Below the pieces are notes generated by a model, which was given only the letters and a program-made list of their open reading frames with translations, had not been told where the DNA came from and made no database searches. A stretch of DNA of 64,000 nucleotides from Salminus brasiliensis (Eukaryota; Chordata; Actinopteri; Characiformes; Bryconidae). This document shows positions 1 through 13,500 of the stretch, piece after piece. The position numbers were made by a program, and so were the translations under genes. Numbering within the stretch: position 1 is the stretch's first letter; every line of letters starts with the position of its first letter. Location of the stretch: positions 19,635,709 through 19,699,708 of the forward strand of contig NC_132896.1 of NCBI RefSeq assembly GCF_030463535.1, read 5' to 3'.

Positions 1-1867
1 TATTATGAGCACAGGCAATGCAGTTTGGGAGAAACGGTTTATTTTCAGAGTAGGGTACGACCACGGCCGGCATAATTAGAGCCAAACCGCTGTGTTTGTT
101 ATTGCAAATGAAAAGGTGTCAGCTGTGACCAACTGATGATTTTCCTGCCCTCTAGAATGTAAACCGAGGACGATGAATGGTTCCTAATCATGTCTCGGTA
201 AGATCCTTCTTAGAGAACTCTTCTCTGGGAATAGCAGGGCCGCAACTAAGGAGAATGTCTATGAGTGAGTGGCCTGTTAGCTATTATTTGATTAAGCAAC
301 TAATCCAGCTATTATTTCCAGCTTATGTTTCTCTCACTTGCCAAGATCAACCACAATTCCATAAATGTTTAATTTATTTATTTATTAAAAAGTGCAACAA
401 AAAAACGAGACTCAGTAGAAGCAGATTTGTCCCTGATACTGGTCTATCTGTCGGAATGGCTGCATGCATCAGATAAACATTAAAGAGCATTAGGGAAAAG
501 CTCTTTAGGAGGTAGATGCCCTAATCTAATGAAATACACTGTATAAATTACACAGAATATTTTATTTACAATGAAAATCCACTGATTTTAATTGAGATGT
601 TTGGCATTTAGATAGCAAAAGGTTGCATGGAAAGCCACACATTTCTGCTTTTGGATTCAGCATGGAGTTGAAGGGCAATAGAGATTAGTATTAAAAATGT
701 GTTGCTGGTTGTAAATAATGAAAATGTTTATACAGGCCCATATACTGATTTTAATGGCATATACTGTATGAAAGAGACCATACAAGTCAACCTGTTGCTA
801 GTCAGCTCCCGCTGCCGAGTTACAGCCCCTGCTGTTTTGATCAAGGGCGTACAGACTGCACGATATAGTAGGAATGTTGTACTTTGCAGTGTTTCTGGAT
901 CGAAACCTTTAGCATGCTGCGTGCAGTAGGCACCAAGAAATAGAACCAAATGGTTAAAAACATGATTTGGTCAGTGTCAGTTTCTGTTGCTCGACAGCAG
1001 AGCCATACTCTCCTTTGATTTATTTTATGAGGGCCGTCATCTGTCCTTGGGTTATATTTCCCTCTGGCTCAACTTGAAAAGTTGTTCAGCAGAAGTGTTT
1101 AGCTAACCGACGCAATGGTTTACAGTAAAGGGTCGATTCTAGTGCAACCAGCTGACGTCACAACGTAAAGCCTAGGAAAACGGAAAGTTCGTTCCCCATT
1201 TTTAACCACAAATCATAAATATGTTTTTTACAACATAATTTCTAACATGTGCAGCATTTACACAACAATAAAGTCATAATAGCACGCAGCCTCAGTGAAT
1301 GGCACCAACATGCTATTACTTACTCTTCACAAACCCTTTTTTCCCCTCTACCCTTATAACAAAACAAAAAACAAAAACCGTCTTGGTGAGAAAGCGCAGT
1401 TGACAGGTGAGGTTTTATTACCCTGCCTCTCCTGAGACCCTTCTGGAATGTGTGAAGTTTATGAAGTTTACTGGGGGGGGGGTGGAGAAGGGTGTGCTGG
1501 CAGACTATGAAATGTATTGTTCATAATGGAAGAAAGTGAGGGATATAAACACTGCAGCCTTCACATCTCCCAGTGCTATCTCTCAGTGTAAACACTTCAG
1601 TCAGCAGGAACCCTCCCGCTTTATTCCCTGCCTGTCATTCTCACTGACGGCAGAGAGCGGAGAAACCCCTCCTCACCCCTCATGGCTCCTAAGCGCTCGT
1701 TTGCACCATTAGAGCTGAGACGGAGACGGATATCCGGTGCTGAACCAGCACGAGCCGTGGTGGGCTCCAGATCAGGGGAATGATTTGTGTTAAACCCATC
1801 AGAAGCTAGGCCGGGCCTCCGCAGCTCAGCGGGTCAGTTGGCTCAAGTGCGGGATCGGCTCACTCAC
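1..1867. other. no exon recognised; presumed intron of the filament gene
   Basis: The filament gene must continue to the left, since exon 7 ends at a good donor and the end of coil 2 is missing. I found no convincing next exon here on the minus strand and no other gene on either strand. A short oligo-G run lies near 1473. Confidence 0.4.
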
Positions 1868-2014
1868 CAAATCCTTCAGCACGTTCACGTCCGTGACTTT
1901 GGAGGCATCCTTCACTTTCCCGCCGGTCAGCTTTTCCAACCGCTTCTGCTTCTCCTTTCCCTCTTCCTCTCCGCCGGCAGTGATGGCGGCAACAGCAGAG
2001 GCTCTGGACTCAAA
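1868..2014 (-). CDS. intermediate-filament gene, exon 7 (coil 2, atypical)
   Basis: 49 codons, acceptor TTAACAG, donor GTGAGT, phase 0 at both ends. It starts [20 protein letters not shown], then a Lys-rich run containing LEKLTGGK. The two Gly-Gly pairs break the heptad pattern expected here. Splice sites and frame support the exon; family fit is weaker than for exons 2-6. Confidence 0.6.
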
Positions 2015-5000
2015 CTGTTAACACAAGTGTACTGCATCAGTGCCCCATCACTCACATCGACCCGCTGCACAAAGTGATGTAGACAGAGAACTCTGTGGCT
2101 CGGCTCTGAAAGGATAATTCATCTCCTCTTACGTTAGCTCACTCTCATTCCCAATTAGCGCAAACATAAATAGCAGTGAAAGGAAAGCAAATGAAAGCCC
2201 ATCAGGTAAGCCGGTGTGATGAGCCAAAATCAGCCTGTAATTATCATCAGTCCAAGACTCAATCACTATCACTTGTGTGACTGAGACAACTGCACCTTGT
2301 GCGATGGTAATGAGGCCCAGATCCAGTCTTAGGCCCTGGATCCAGCTGGCACACAACAAAGAAAAAGAGGTGGACAAAAACAAAGAAAAGGGAGGAATTC
2401 AAGAAGAGTGTGAACTAACTGTTCAGCACAGAAATTCATTCAAATTATTGTTAGTCTTTCTTTCACACACACAAGTTTGCATTCTTGCCTTTGTGGGATA
2501 CTTTCATTTAATTCTATGAACAGTAGCTAAATGGAGTTGCACCTAACCTAACCCTAATGTTATTCTCAGAAAGAAGACAACACTCAGACAACAGTAACTC
2601 ACTCACATATACAATAAATAAGCAGCATGGTATACATAGGAACAATAAATAAACAAATACATAATACAAAACAAACACGCAATATATGAACAAAAATATT
2701 GGGACACCTGCTCATTCATTATTTCTTCTGAAATCAATGTTAATGCTTTTGTTGGAGTATCTGTCTCTACTCTTCCAGGGAAGGCTTGGTACTAGCTTTC
2801 GGAGCATTACTGTGGCGATTTGATTGCATTAAGCGACAAGTGACTTAGTGAGGCCAGGATGTTGGATGATCACCCCCCCACCTCATGCACAACTCCCCAG
2901 CTCATCCCAAAGGAATTGGATGAGGCACCATCATTCCAGAGAAGACAGTTCCACTGCTCCACAGCTCAATGCTGGGGGGGCTTTAAACCCCTGTAACCCA
3001 CGGCTGGTATATGTTAATGTTTATGTGCTCCGGGAGTCCTATTCTATTGCCAATACTTCTCTACAGGGACTAGACAAGCTGTATGTGTGTGCGCGTATGT
3101 GTGCATTTGCACATCTGTTTCAGCAGTGGGTGCAACTTAAAGTAGCTGAATGCATTCATTAGAAAGGGTGGCCACAAATATTTGGACATCGGATGGTAAC
3201 TGCAAATACTACTGGGTTCACCTAGTATTAAGACATTAATGGAAATGGTTAAACGAATGACAATTACATACGTTAGATCACTAATTATTTATTAATAGTT
3301 GTATCTCAAACCAAGACTGCATCTAAGCATCTGCATCTGCATCTAAGTATCTAAGACTACAAATCTAAAAGACACTCAATTGTATTCTATCCATGTTTCA
3401 TTGTTCATCTGGTCTCCACAAAGGGCTAAATACATGACACATACACACACACACTCTAGAAGCTCTCTAGAGCAGCATCTTTCCCCTGTCTCCAGGCCAA
3501 TGCCGATGAGGCGTCTGGGAAGGAGGCCAGAGCCTTGATTACTGGCTGTGACCCTGGTGGAGTGCCGCCATTCTTAGGGCAGGCGGGGTCAAAGGGCACT
3601 GGTGCTGGAGGATGACCCCTGAGAAGTCCTCTTTTCTCATAAGCCACTGAGCACACAATCTCTGTGCTGGAAAAGAGCAGTGCATAGAGCTTCTCTATAG
3701 TGCGTTTAGGGAGTGTGTGTGTGTGTGTATGCACAGTGTGACAGTAAAGCAATGTGCTTGTGAAGAAATGCCTGCCCCACCCCATCCTACATACTACCAC
3801 ACACCCCACACACCCCCCAAAAAAGCCTCTTTTACTTACTTATAGTTAAACAGTTCTATATAATAGTTATAATTATAATATAATAATACACATCATAAGC
3901 GTAAACCTCATTAAGTAGCAATATAAGGGGTCCAATAAGGGGTCCCCAGTCTGACTTCCCTGCCTGCACTGCTGATAAGTATGCCACTGGGCTGAGCAAC
4001 TGTAGAATGTGCAAAAGGCTTAATGTCAGGGTAAAAAAAAGACTATAACGTCCATAACGTACCTGTAGGCTCTCAGCCAGGTGGCAGTAGTATTCCTTGA
4101 TATCCATGATGGCTGGAGTGATATCAATGGAGGGGAACTGCAAAGCCACAGTAGAAGCTTCTTTATCTCCAGCCTGAGGTTCAGCTAGACTCTCAACTCT
4201 CTGTGGACCCACAACACATTAAGAAGTTACATGCCTGTCTTCGGTTTGCAATACAGGGTCCTACAAGAAACATGCCATGTTCATTTATCCTGCCTGACAT
4301 GAAAAGAACACACACACAAACACTCAGCGTGGACCCCTAAACATTTAAAAAGGAGAGTGCAGAAGATTCGTCAGGGAGAATAGGGTGTTTGGAAAACCGC
4401 GATAATGGTAGCTGTCAATAAAACAAAACACAAGCGTCTGCTTTCATTTAATTTTCAGGACTAGTTCTGGGGCTCCGAGTGTGGAGTTATGGAGCGTGCC
4501 GCTGAGGGAGTGCGGTAAATGCAGGATGCCACGAAGATACGAGAAGGGAGAGGATATAAAAAAAAAACACCCTGATGAAGTTTCCTCTGCCTCGAGCGCT
4601 CCTGTACCCCTAGCTCCCACTGCTGATATGAGGGAGTAGGCTGACTATAACCTCTGGAGGGAACAGGGAATAAGGGTGGAGAGTGAGAGGTAGAGAGAGA
4701 AAATGGGTGCAGGAAGAAAAAAAAGGTGCAGAAGGCAAGGTAGAGATAAGGATGATGAGCGAGAGGTAGACAGAGAAAACCTTGGAGAGACAGAAACAGG
4801 CAGATAGAGCCGAGAGGGGTGCAGGGAAAAGGTATACAAAGCAAGACAGAGATAAGGAGAATGAGAGAGAGAGAAAGAGAGACAGAGAAGGAAGAGTTAT
4901 TCTTTCAAAGGCTTTCTTGTTATGTGGGCCAGAGCTCTATCATCAGCGACATCTAACTTGCCCAGGCCAACTCTTGGCTGCTATCTGCTTTCTCCTTCAC

Positions 5001-6674
5001 TTCTCCTTCTCATGTCATGCTGTAATGGAGCATGCTCAAAGCTAATAGGGGCTGCCACTGACCCTTGCAGCCTTTTCTCTGGACATTATTTTTAGGGCGT
5101 GCGGAGCAGTATGTTCTCCTGCATATCAGCACGGTCTTGCAAAAGCCTTGCATCTCCAAAATGGAGATCTAGCAATGGATAGTATCTGTTGGTCCACTAA
5201 TCATAAGGCAATGTAAAGAATGCCTTCCAGTTTTACACCATGTCAAAAAGTCAAAAATTGAGACTGTAGAGACGGTACACAGGGTTCACTGGATGTCCTA
5301 TTCAACACATATTTACAAATTTAGGCAAATCAGTAAGAACATCTCCCTCTGTAAATCCTGTGATGTTTTTAAAATGTGAGGCTTAAAGGTTTCAGAGAGG
5401 TTCTTGGTGATGGACAGTGTAGTGTTGTTTTACACTCTTTAAAATAAAGATGCCACAAAAGGTCATTTGACTGAAACCATAGAAGAACCATTTTTTTAAG
5501 GTTCCATACGAGATGTGTGAAGTAAGGGGGTGAAGAATCTTATATATCTTATCTTATATATCTATAGCATCGCTTAAAGAACAAAGTCATGAACACCAAT
5601 GCCATGGAGCCAATGCCGGCACATATAGGTAGCATTTTAAAATGATAAACGTGTGCATAAGTATTGCTTTACCTTCTCATTCTGTTAGGTGTACATTTGT
5701 CACTACATTGGGACCAAATATAATAGACAGAGACTTAGCTGACTGATGCTAAGTAGCAAGAACACGGTAGTTAAAAACGTGACCAGCAGTTAGACAATTC
5801 GCAATTTACAAAGGAAACGTGCCAATATGTGAGAGGTGTGTGTTCAGCAATGGCAAATACTGGTATAATGAGTAATGACTTGCACATTATCGCTGTCAGG
5901 CAAAAACCTTGTACTTTCTTAACGGAATCATTTAATGTAAAAAGATTTTGGAGTGTTTTTATTGGTCCATTCATTATGAAACTGTGATGCAGGGTAAAAA
6001 ACAACTATCGGACACAAATTATGTGACAGCGATAATATTCTTTTATAACATTAAACACTGTAAGATCTTTTTGGCCACATGACAGTGCAGCACTACAAAC
6101 TCCAGTATATAGGGTATCAGTAGCACCTCAGCGGCTCAATAGCTCAACTTTTCCAGAATGTCATTTTTATTTTTATTTTTCTAAATTATCTAGGTTTTCC
6201 TGACATAATACTTATTACATCTGTTTAGTGAGTTTTGCAATCAAGTCCCCATAGAGTTTAAAAGGTGTTGTGTGACGAATGGGATTTAGAGACAGTGCCA
6301 CTCAATCACCTAGCGATTTAGCAGGGCTAACAAAACAAAGCTGAGCAAAATAGCGGTACTAGCCTTACCACGATCTTATCATCTTTACTAGGATGTTTAT
6401 ATATGTCTATACATAATCTTTAGTGGCATGCTTTCACATTGTTGCTGTCCCACAAAAAAAAAAAGAAAGAAAAAAAAAAGAAAGAAAACGTTCAACGGAA
6501 GTTGAACTGTCTCTCCTCTGTAAAACGTAGGGTTTTTTGGCTGATTTAGTTCAGTAGAGACTTTTCTGAAAAGTTTTAGACTCTTTTATAGTGTGTTTAA
6601 TATCTTATAATCCAGTCTGACTCTCCTCCCTGACCAATCATCTCTCAGCTCCTTTACAACACTGCAGTCTAATC

Positions 6675-6709
<35 letters not shown>

Positions 6710-7466
6710 TGGTACACACTCTGGACTGAAATCTGTTGTTTGTCGACTACTGTGAAATTATATTGGGAGACTGTGCTGTGATTTGGGTTCCTACAGCGTG
6801 TGTGTATTAGCATTAGCGTTCGCGTCCTGACGGTTCTGAATGTACTCTTCAATGCTGGTTTAAAAACTAAGAAAGGTGCTCGGTTCTCCTGCTGGTAAAA
6901 CAGAGCAATCAAGACTCGTATTTGCCTTCTGAGAACATCCGCACTGCTGCTGGCTGGGTAATAATGCTGTAAAATTGAGCATTTCTATTGGTTCCATTTA
7001 TAGCATAAACAATTTAAAAACAATGTAAAGAACTATTCCAAAAAGTGAAAAACTGTAAAAATGGAGAAATTAGGTTTTTGCATGATAGAGACAATGTGCT
7101 GTGTCTACTTTCAGAGTCATCTGCCTTTGCTTACTGCAAACAAACAGGACCACCCTGAAATCTTCCCTTTACACTCTTAAAAAAAAAGGGTGCTATAAAA
7201 AAAAAAAAAGCGATGCCACAGAAGAACCACTTTTGGTTCCATGAAGAACCTTATTTGTCAAGGAAATGTATGTGCATGTCATAGAAAGTCTCAAGTACAC
7301 AGTCCATGTTCAGTGCCACAATTTACCAGCTCATGCTGTCGCTCCATTTCAGCCAGCTGCTCTTCGTAAATGGCCACTTGATCTCTGAGTGCCAGGCAGT
7401 CTGCAGTGACGGCGTCCACGTCCTGCAGGGGGCAGCAGAGATTAGCAGATGAGTGACTGCACGCAC

Positions 7467-7502
<36 letters not shown>

Positions 7503-10500
7503 TTCAGCTTCACCACCACTCTGTCTCTAGTGCTGAGCCGCCACCGCTCCACCACCTGCTGTTGCACACTGCAATGCAGGCAGCTCGAGCAGGAGGAGCT
7601 CTGGACGCATGGCCAGGAGCCACACACACACATACACACCCTGTCCTCCGCTCGTGCGAGACAGCGGCGTTTTTATTTAGCTCATCTGGGCTTCTTAAGT
7701 GCCTGATTAATTGGCAATGAATTCAATTACTCCGAGCGAACAGCATTTGCATGTGAATGTGCCAGTGTGGCGGCGGGCTGCAGGAAGCGGAGGAAGCGCG
7801 CTAACCCCCTCCCACCCCAAAGCCCAGAGCTGGCACAGGGGGCGCTTCTTCATCGTTATCTCAATCCCAACACAAGCCTGGTACTGGGGGGAGTCTAGAC
7901 ACAGTTTCAGCGCTGGGGATGAAGACCGTGTGATTGGTCTGTCTCTAGCTCGCTGCTGCGGGTCCACGCTTCAGCTCAGCTCAGGACGCACAGCAAGGCT
8001 GGCGCCTGCGGCCATGTTTTTCATTTCAGCTAAACGTCGCCGTTGCATTAATAAAATAAGGGCGGCATCCAACGGCAGATGGGAGACAATCTGATGAAAA
8101 CCAGCATAAAACAATGGCATTGATATGATTTATATTGCATAGATGATATAATACCTGCCTCTACTATACAGTACATATCAACTTTCCCCTGCAAGCAGAC
8201 AGCAAACGGAATTACCAGCAGTTATTATGATAAAGGGGATCTGACACCTTTCTAATTCTAGGTTCTGCTGCCACCTCTGTTTTCCTCTGCCCTGATTCTC
8301 CACCATGCCTTTTAATTTATTGCAGCCTCTCTCTCTCTCCCCCCTCTCTTTAGCCGTCCTCCATTCAGACCCCAGCGCAGCCCCGCTCAGCTCCACACCG
8401 CATCTGGCAGCAAGATACGAGAGCCTGAATGAGTGAATTACGAGACGTAGTAACAGCTTTCCCACATCTGCTCTTTTACTGGGGAGATGTGCGCCGCCAT
8501 GTGTGGAGTGACAGGCTGCTTTATGCAGCCGGCAGCTCGTGTTTCAGTGTGGCCGCTGGCCCAGAGTCAGCGTGGGACTGCTAATCAACATCTTCCAGAA
8601 CAGATCTGGAAACAGCAGCTGTGCTGAGCCACTCCTGGAGGAGGCAGTCAGTCTTCTCTACTGGAGGCAGGCCACAGGCAAGGCCATGGCAATGCAACAC
8701 ACTGGTCCTAATGCACAGGCTAACACTGCCATCTACTGGTGAGTGTAGCGCACCTACCGGGCACGACCAAAGTGACCACATATACCCAATATTCCACTGA
8801 TCCTAATTGTAGGCGATTTGTCTTGATCAGGGGTACTGTATTGAATTGGGGGGGACAATACCCCCCTGCTCCCCTGAAATGAGCATAAACCCAGCCCACT
8901 GGTAAAAGTCTTGTGAGGTTTAGCGCAACAAATACTTACGGAATCTGGAAGCGAGGCTAAAAGGCTAAAATGGCCATAAACTAACTCTAGGCCAACCAGA
9001 AAAGGACAGACCAGAGGAAGCTCAGATGTGGTCATCTATGCGGGGAAGTCAGGGGAGGAAGTATTGCAGAAGCCAGGGGCTAAAAGACTAAAAGGCTAAA
9101 GGCTAATAGCTAAGGCTAGGCCAACTGAAGAAATGAGAAGGGCTGATCAGTGGTCGCTACCGAGACGTTAGCGACACCAACCACTAAGACTCTGGAATAA
9201 TTACAAAACGTATGTTTTTCTTGTTACAGTACCAAGCCAGGCTACTCTGTGCTATGCTACGTGGTTCCTGTGAGCTGTTGCAGTGCTGTAACCCAGCCAA
9301 TAAAAGCAGAGCTCCCCCCCCCCTTGAACCCATGAGCCCTCCATAAAAGGAAAAAAATCACGTTTCATTTTGAGGCTAAATAACAGGGTTGTAAAACAGG
9401 CTTCTCACACCATGTCCGAGCATTTTTTTTAGCCTAACCAATGTGACAGATTTCCTATTTATACATCAAACAACAACTTAACATACCGAACAACTGCATT
9501 ATTTGGTACCTTTAAGGCTGTAATCATACAGATTTATGAATTTACCTAACTTCTGCATACAAGTACAGTTGACCTTAATTCTGAATGACCCATAATAGCA
9601 CTAGATGTAGAGACAAAGGCCTGGGCCTTCAAAGCATTACCACGGCAACATCCTCGCGCTCCAGTTGAATGAGAGTTCGCTGCTCCACGACCTCATCATA
9701 CTTCATCTGCATGGACTGCAGCTCTGTCTTTAGCACTTCCGTGTCACATAAAATCTCCTCCTGATGGAAATAATGGAGAAAAAGAACAGCCTATAAAATC
9801 CAGCCAGACATGTTCCCAAGGAAACACGGTGAGCTTGAGAACATCTTTCCTAGGGGCATTCATTTCCAAAGTATATCACTGGAGACATGTGTACATATAT
9901 ATCATTTGTGTCTCTACATGGGAAAGCTCATGGGAGAAAGCCACTGACTGCTTTTTATAAGAGGTGTAGCTGACATAAATGTCCACTATATGCAGTGGCA
10001 CTTCAGGACAGTTTGAGGGTGGAGAATAAGGCAAAAAACATAATATAGCACTGGAAGACATTTCAGTGATATATGATGTGTTTATGACTTATCCAATATT
10101 GATCTTGCATTTTATTTTGTCCTGCTTACATCAGTTGAACAGCTTTATGTTCTAAAAGTGCTCATCATTTATTTTTACTCCAGTATTTTCCAACCTCTCT
10201 TTACACCTAATGAAACAGGCTGCTCTGTTAACTGCGTGGAATCTTTGGAGATAAATGAGGTCTGCTCTGATTGCCTGTCCTGTATTGTGCCTCAGTCAAA
10301 AAGCATTCAGACCAGAAACACATGAGAACTGTAATACGATTGGGCAGGGCAAAGTAAATGGTACATTTTGACCAATATTCATATTTCACTTTAATAACCA
10401 AGAGAAATTATTTTTGCCATGATAGGGATCTCTTAAAACTAATGACATAATGGGCTGACTTGATGAGCTACTTGCTACACTGTTGATACTATACATTGCT

Positions 10501-13500
10501 TTCAGTCACCAATTGTGCAAGTTCTCCCACTTAAAAAGATGAAAGAGGCCTGTAATTGACATCATAGGTAGACCTTAACTATGAGACACAAAATGAGAAA
10601 CAAAAATAAAAAAAATCAGAAAATCACATTGTCTGATTTTTAAAGAATTTATTTGCAAATAATGGTGGAAAATAAGTATTTGGTCAATAACAAATGTTAA
10701 CCTCAATACTTTGTTATATATCCTTTGTTGGCAATGACAGAGGTCAAACGTTTTCTGTAAGTTGGCACACACCGTTGCTGGTATGTTGGCCCATTCCTCC
10801 ATGCAGATCTCCTCTAGAGCAGTGATGTTTTGGGGCTGTCGGCGGGCAACACAGACTTTCAACTCCCTCCAAAGGTTTTCTATGGGGTTGAGATCTGGAG
10901 ACTGGCTAGGCCACTCCAGGACCTTGAAATGATTCTTACGAAGCCACTCCTTTGTTGCCCTGGTAGTGTGCTTGGGATCATTGTCATGCTGAAAGACCCA
11001 GCCACGTTTCATCTTCAGTGTCCTTGCTGATGGAAGGAGGTTTGCACTCAAAATCTCACAATACATGGCCCCATTCATTCTTTTTATGTACACGGACCAG
11101 TCGTCCTAGTCCCTTTGCAGAGAAACAGCCCCAAAGCATGATGTTGCCACCCCCATGCTTCACAGTTGGTATGGTGTTCTTTGGATGCAACTCAGCATTC
11201 ACTCTCCTCCAAACACAACGAGTTCTACTGTGGTTTCATCTGACCATAAGACATTCTCCCAATACTCTTCCGGAACATCCAAATGCTCTCTAGCAAACTT
11301 CAGACACGCCCGGATATGTACTGGCTTAAGCAGGGGAACACGTTTGGCACTGCAAGATCTGAGTTCCTGGCGGCGTAGTGTGTTACTGACAGTAGCCTTT
11401 GTAACGTTGGTCCCAGCTTTCTGCAGGTCATTCACTAGGTCCCCCCGTGTGGCTCTGAGATTTTTGCTCACCGTTCTTGTGATCATTTTGACCCCACGGG
11501 CTGAGATCTTGCGTGGAGCCCCTGATCGAGGGAGATTAGCAGTGGTCTTGTAGGTCTCCCATTTTCTGATTATTGCTCCCACAGTAGATTTCTTCACACC
11601 AAGCTGCTTGCCTATTGCAGATTCAGTCTTCCCAGCCTGGTGCAGGTCTACAATTTTGTTTCTGGTGTCCTTCAACAGCTCTTTGGTCTTCACCATAGTG
11701 GAGTTTGGAGTGTGACTGTTTGAGGTTGTGGGCAGGTGTCTTTTATACTGTTAACGAGTTGAAACAGGTGCCATTAATACGGGTAATGAGTGGAGGACAG
11801 AGAAACCTCTTAAAGAAGTTACAGGTCTGTGACAGCCAGAAATCTTGCTTGTTTGTAGGTGACCAAATACTTATTTTCCACCATTATTTGCAAATAAATT
11901 CTTTAAAAATCAGACAATGTGACTTTGTGATTTGTCTCTCATAGTTGAGGTCTACCTATGATGTCAATTACAGGCCTCTCTCATTTTTTAAGTGGGAGAA
12001 CTTGCACAATTGGTGACTGACTAAATTTACAACACTGACTAATTTTTTTTCATCACTGTATATACAAGCTTTCCATAGTTTAATCCATAGTCTAATTCAT
12101 TATAATACAAATCATTTTAGATAATTTCTATTAGGGATGTCCAGATCCAGTTATTTTGCCTCCTCGTTGAATCTCTCAATTGAGTCTCTTAACGCTAAGC
12201 ATCAGCAGATACCAATCCAATCCGATCTTTGAATTTGTATAAATAATACAGGCACACAGTTTAGATCAGATGAGCTGCTGATTAATACTGAAGTAAAATC
12301 ACTTTATTTTTAGTATCAGTTTCTATAATAAGACATTCTGGACTGATTGATTTAGTTCAGTAGAGACTTTTGTTATAGTGTATTTAATATCTTGTAATCC
12401 AGTCTGACTTTCCTCCCAGACCAATCAGCTTTCAGTTTCTTAACAACACTGCAGTCAGGTCACTGTGTATGTGTGTAGTGGTACACACTCTGGACTGATA
12501 TCTGTTGTTGTTGGTCTACTGATGTGTAATAACTGGTTTATAGTGGGTGAATGTGCTGTGATGAGGTTTCTATAGAGCGTGTGGATTAGCATTAGCGTTA
12601 GCGTTAGTCTCCACTTTGTTCTGAACATGCTTTTCAGTGCTGGTAAGGCGAGCGGTTCTCCCGCTGGTAAATCTGGGTTCTATACAAACAGTATGGTCTG
12701 TTTTTATGTTCCACTGTACAATAATAAAAAAAAAAAAACACGTTCTGTGAACATCCTTACTCCAATAATGGGGCCTTGAGCATACCAGAAGGGGCTCTGA
12801 AAACCGTGGTTAAAACAACTCGGAAGTGGGACATTCCCAATGTCTATCAATTCATTGGCCATCACTGGTCAACTACCAGATTCAAATTGCCTGACAGCAA
12901 CAATATACTCTCTCAAGCACATTCTTACAGAATCCATCGCAATAATGATAACTGAGGGTGTGACAAGGTCAATACAGAACTAAAAACACATCAATTTATG
13001 TGCATCATTACACCCTTAATGTTAACATCTCATCATTCTGCCCATCTCCAGTTTGAGTGCTGTACCTTCTCTTTGCGCAGTCTCTCTATAACGGCGTCCA
13101 AACTGAAGTCTGCAGGGCAGGTGACACTGAGGGAAGTGGAGGAGCTCGGCTTGGTTCCCAGTCTCTCCTCCAGTTCAATGATCTGAAACTCCAGAGACTC
13201 ATTCTCCTCCTCCAGACAGCGTGCCTAACATACACACATACAACATACAGCTTTATGAGTGCTGTGAACAGAATGACCATTGGAGAGTGGTCGAGCATGA
13301 AATCATCAAAGGGTTCCTGTGAAAATGCAGTTTAACAAACCTCTGAGTGATTTCAGTGGTCCTCATAGAAACATGTTAAGCGTAAGGGGTTTAAGAAAAT
13401 ATTGATAAACTGAAGTATTACAATATTATTCTTTGCAATACTGTATTGATCCTCCATTTTTAAGGTGAGATTTGCTAATATTAGTTTTCAAAAGCTTGAT

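Noticed and set aside
177-476. 99-codon open frame near the left edge
   Set aside because: No recognisable motif, no splice context and low-complexity KK/NK-rich end; looks like chance in AT-rich DNA.
3456-3809. 117-codon minus-strand frame between filament exons 6 and 7
   Set aside because: Contains a CA-repeat-derived HTHTHT run and no coiled-coil pattern; no acceptor/donor pair joins it in frame to exons 6 and 7.
4461-4844. 127-codon minus-strand frame rich in Ser, Leu and Phe
   Set aside because: Translation of a polypurine tract; composition explains the open frame.
7711-8094. 127-codon plus-strand frame in a GC-richer stretch
   Set aside because: No family motif; the opposite strand is open too, as expected of composition. 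It could be a conserved non-coding patch of the filament intron, but I cannot support that.
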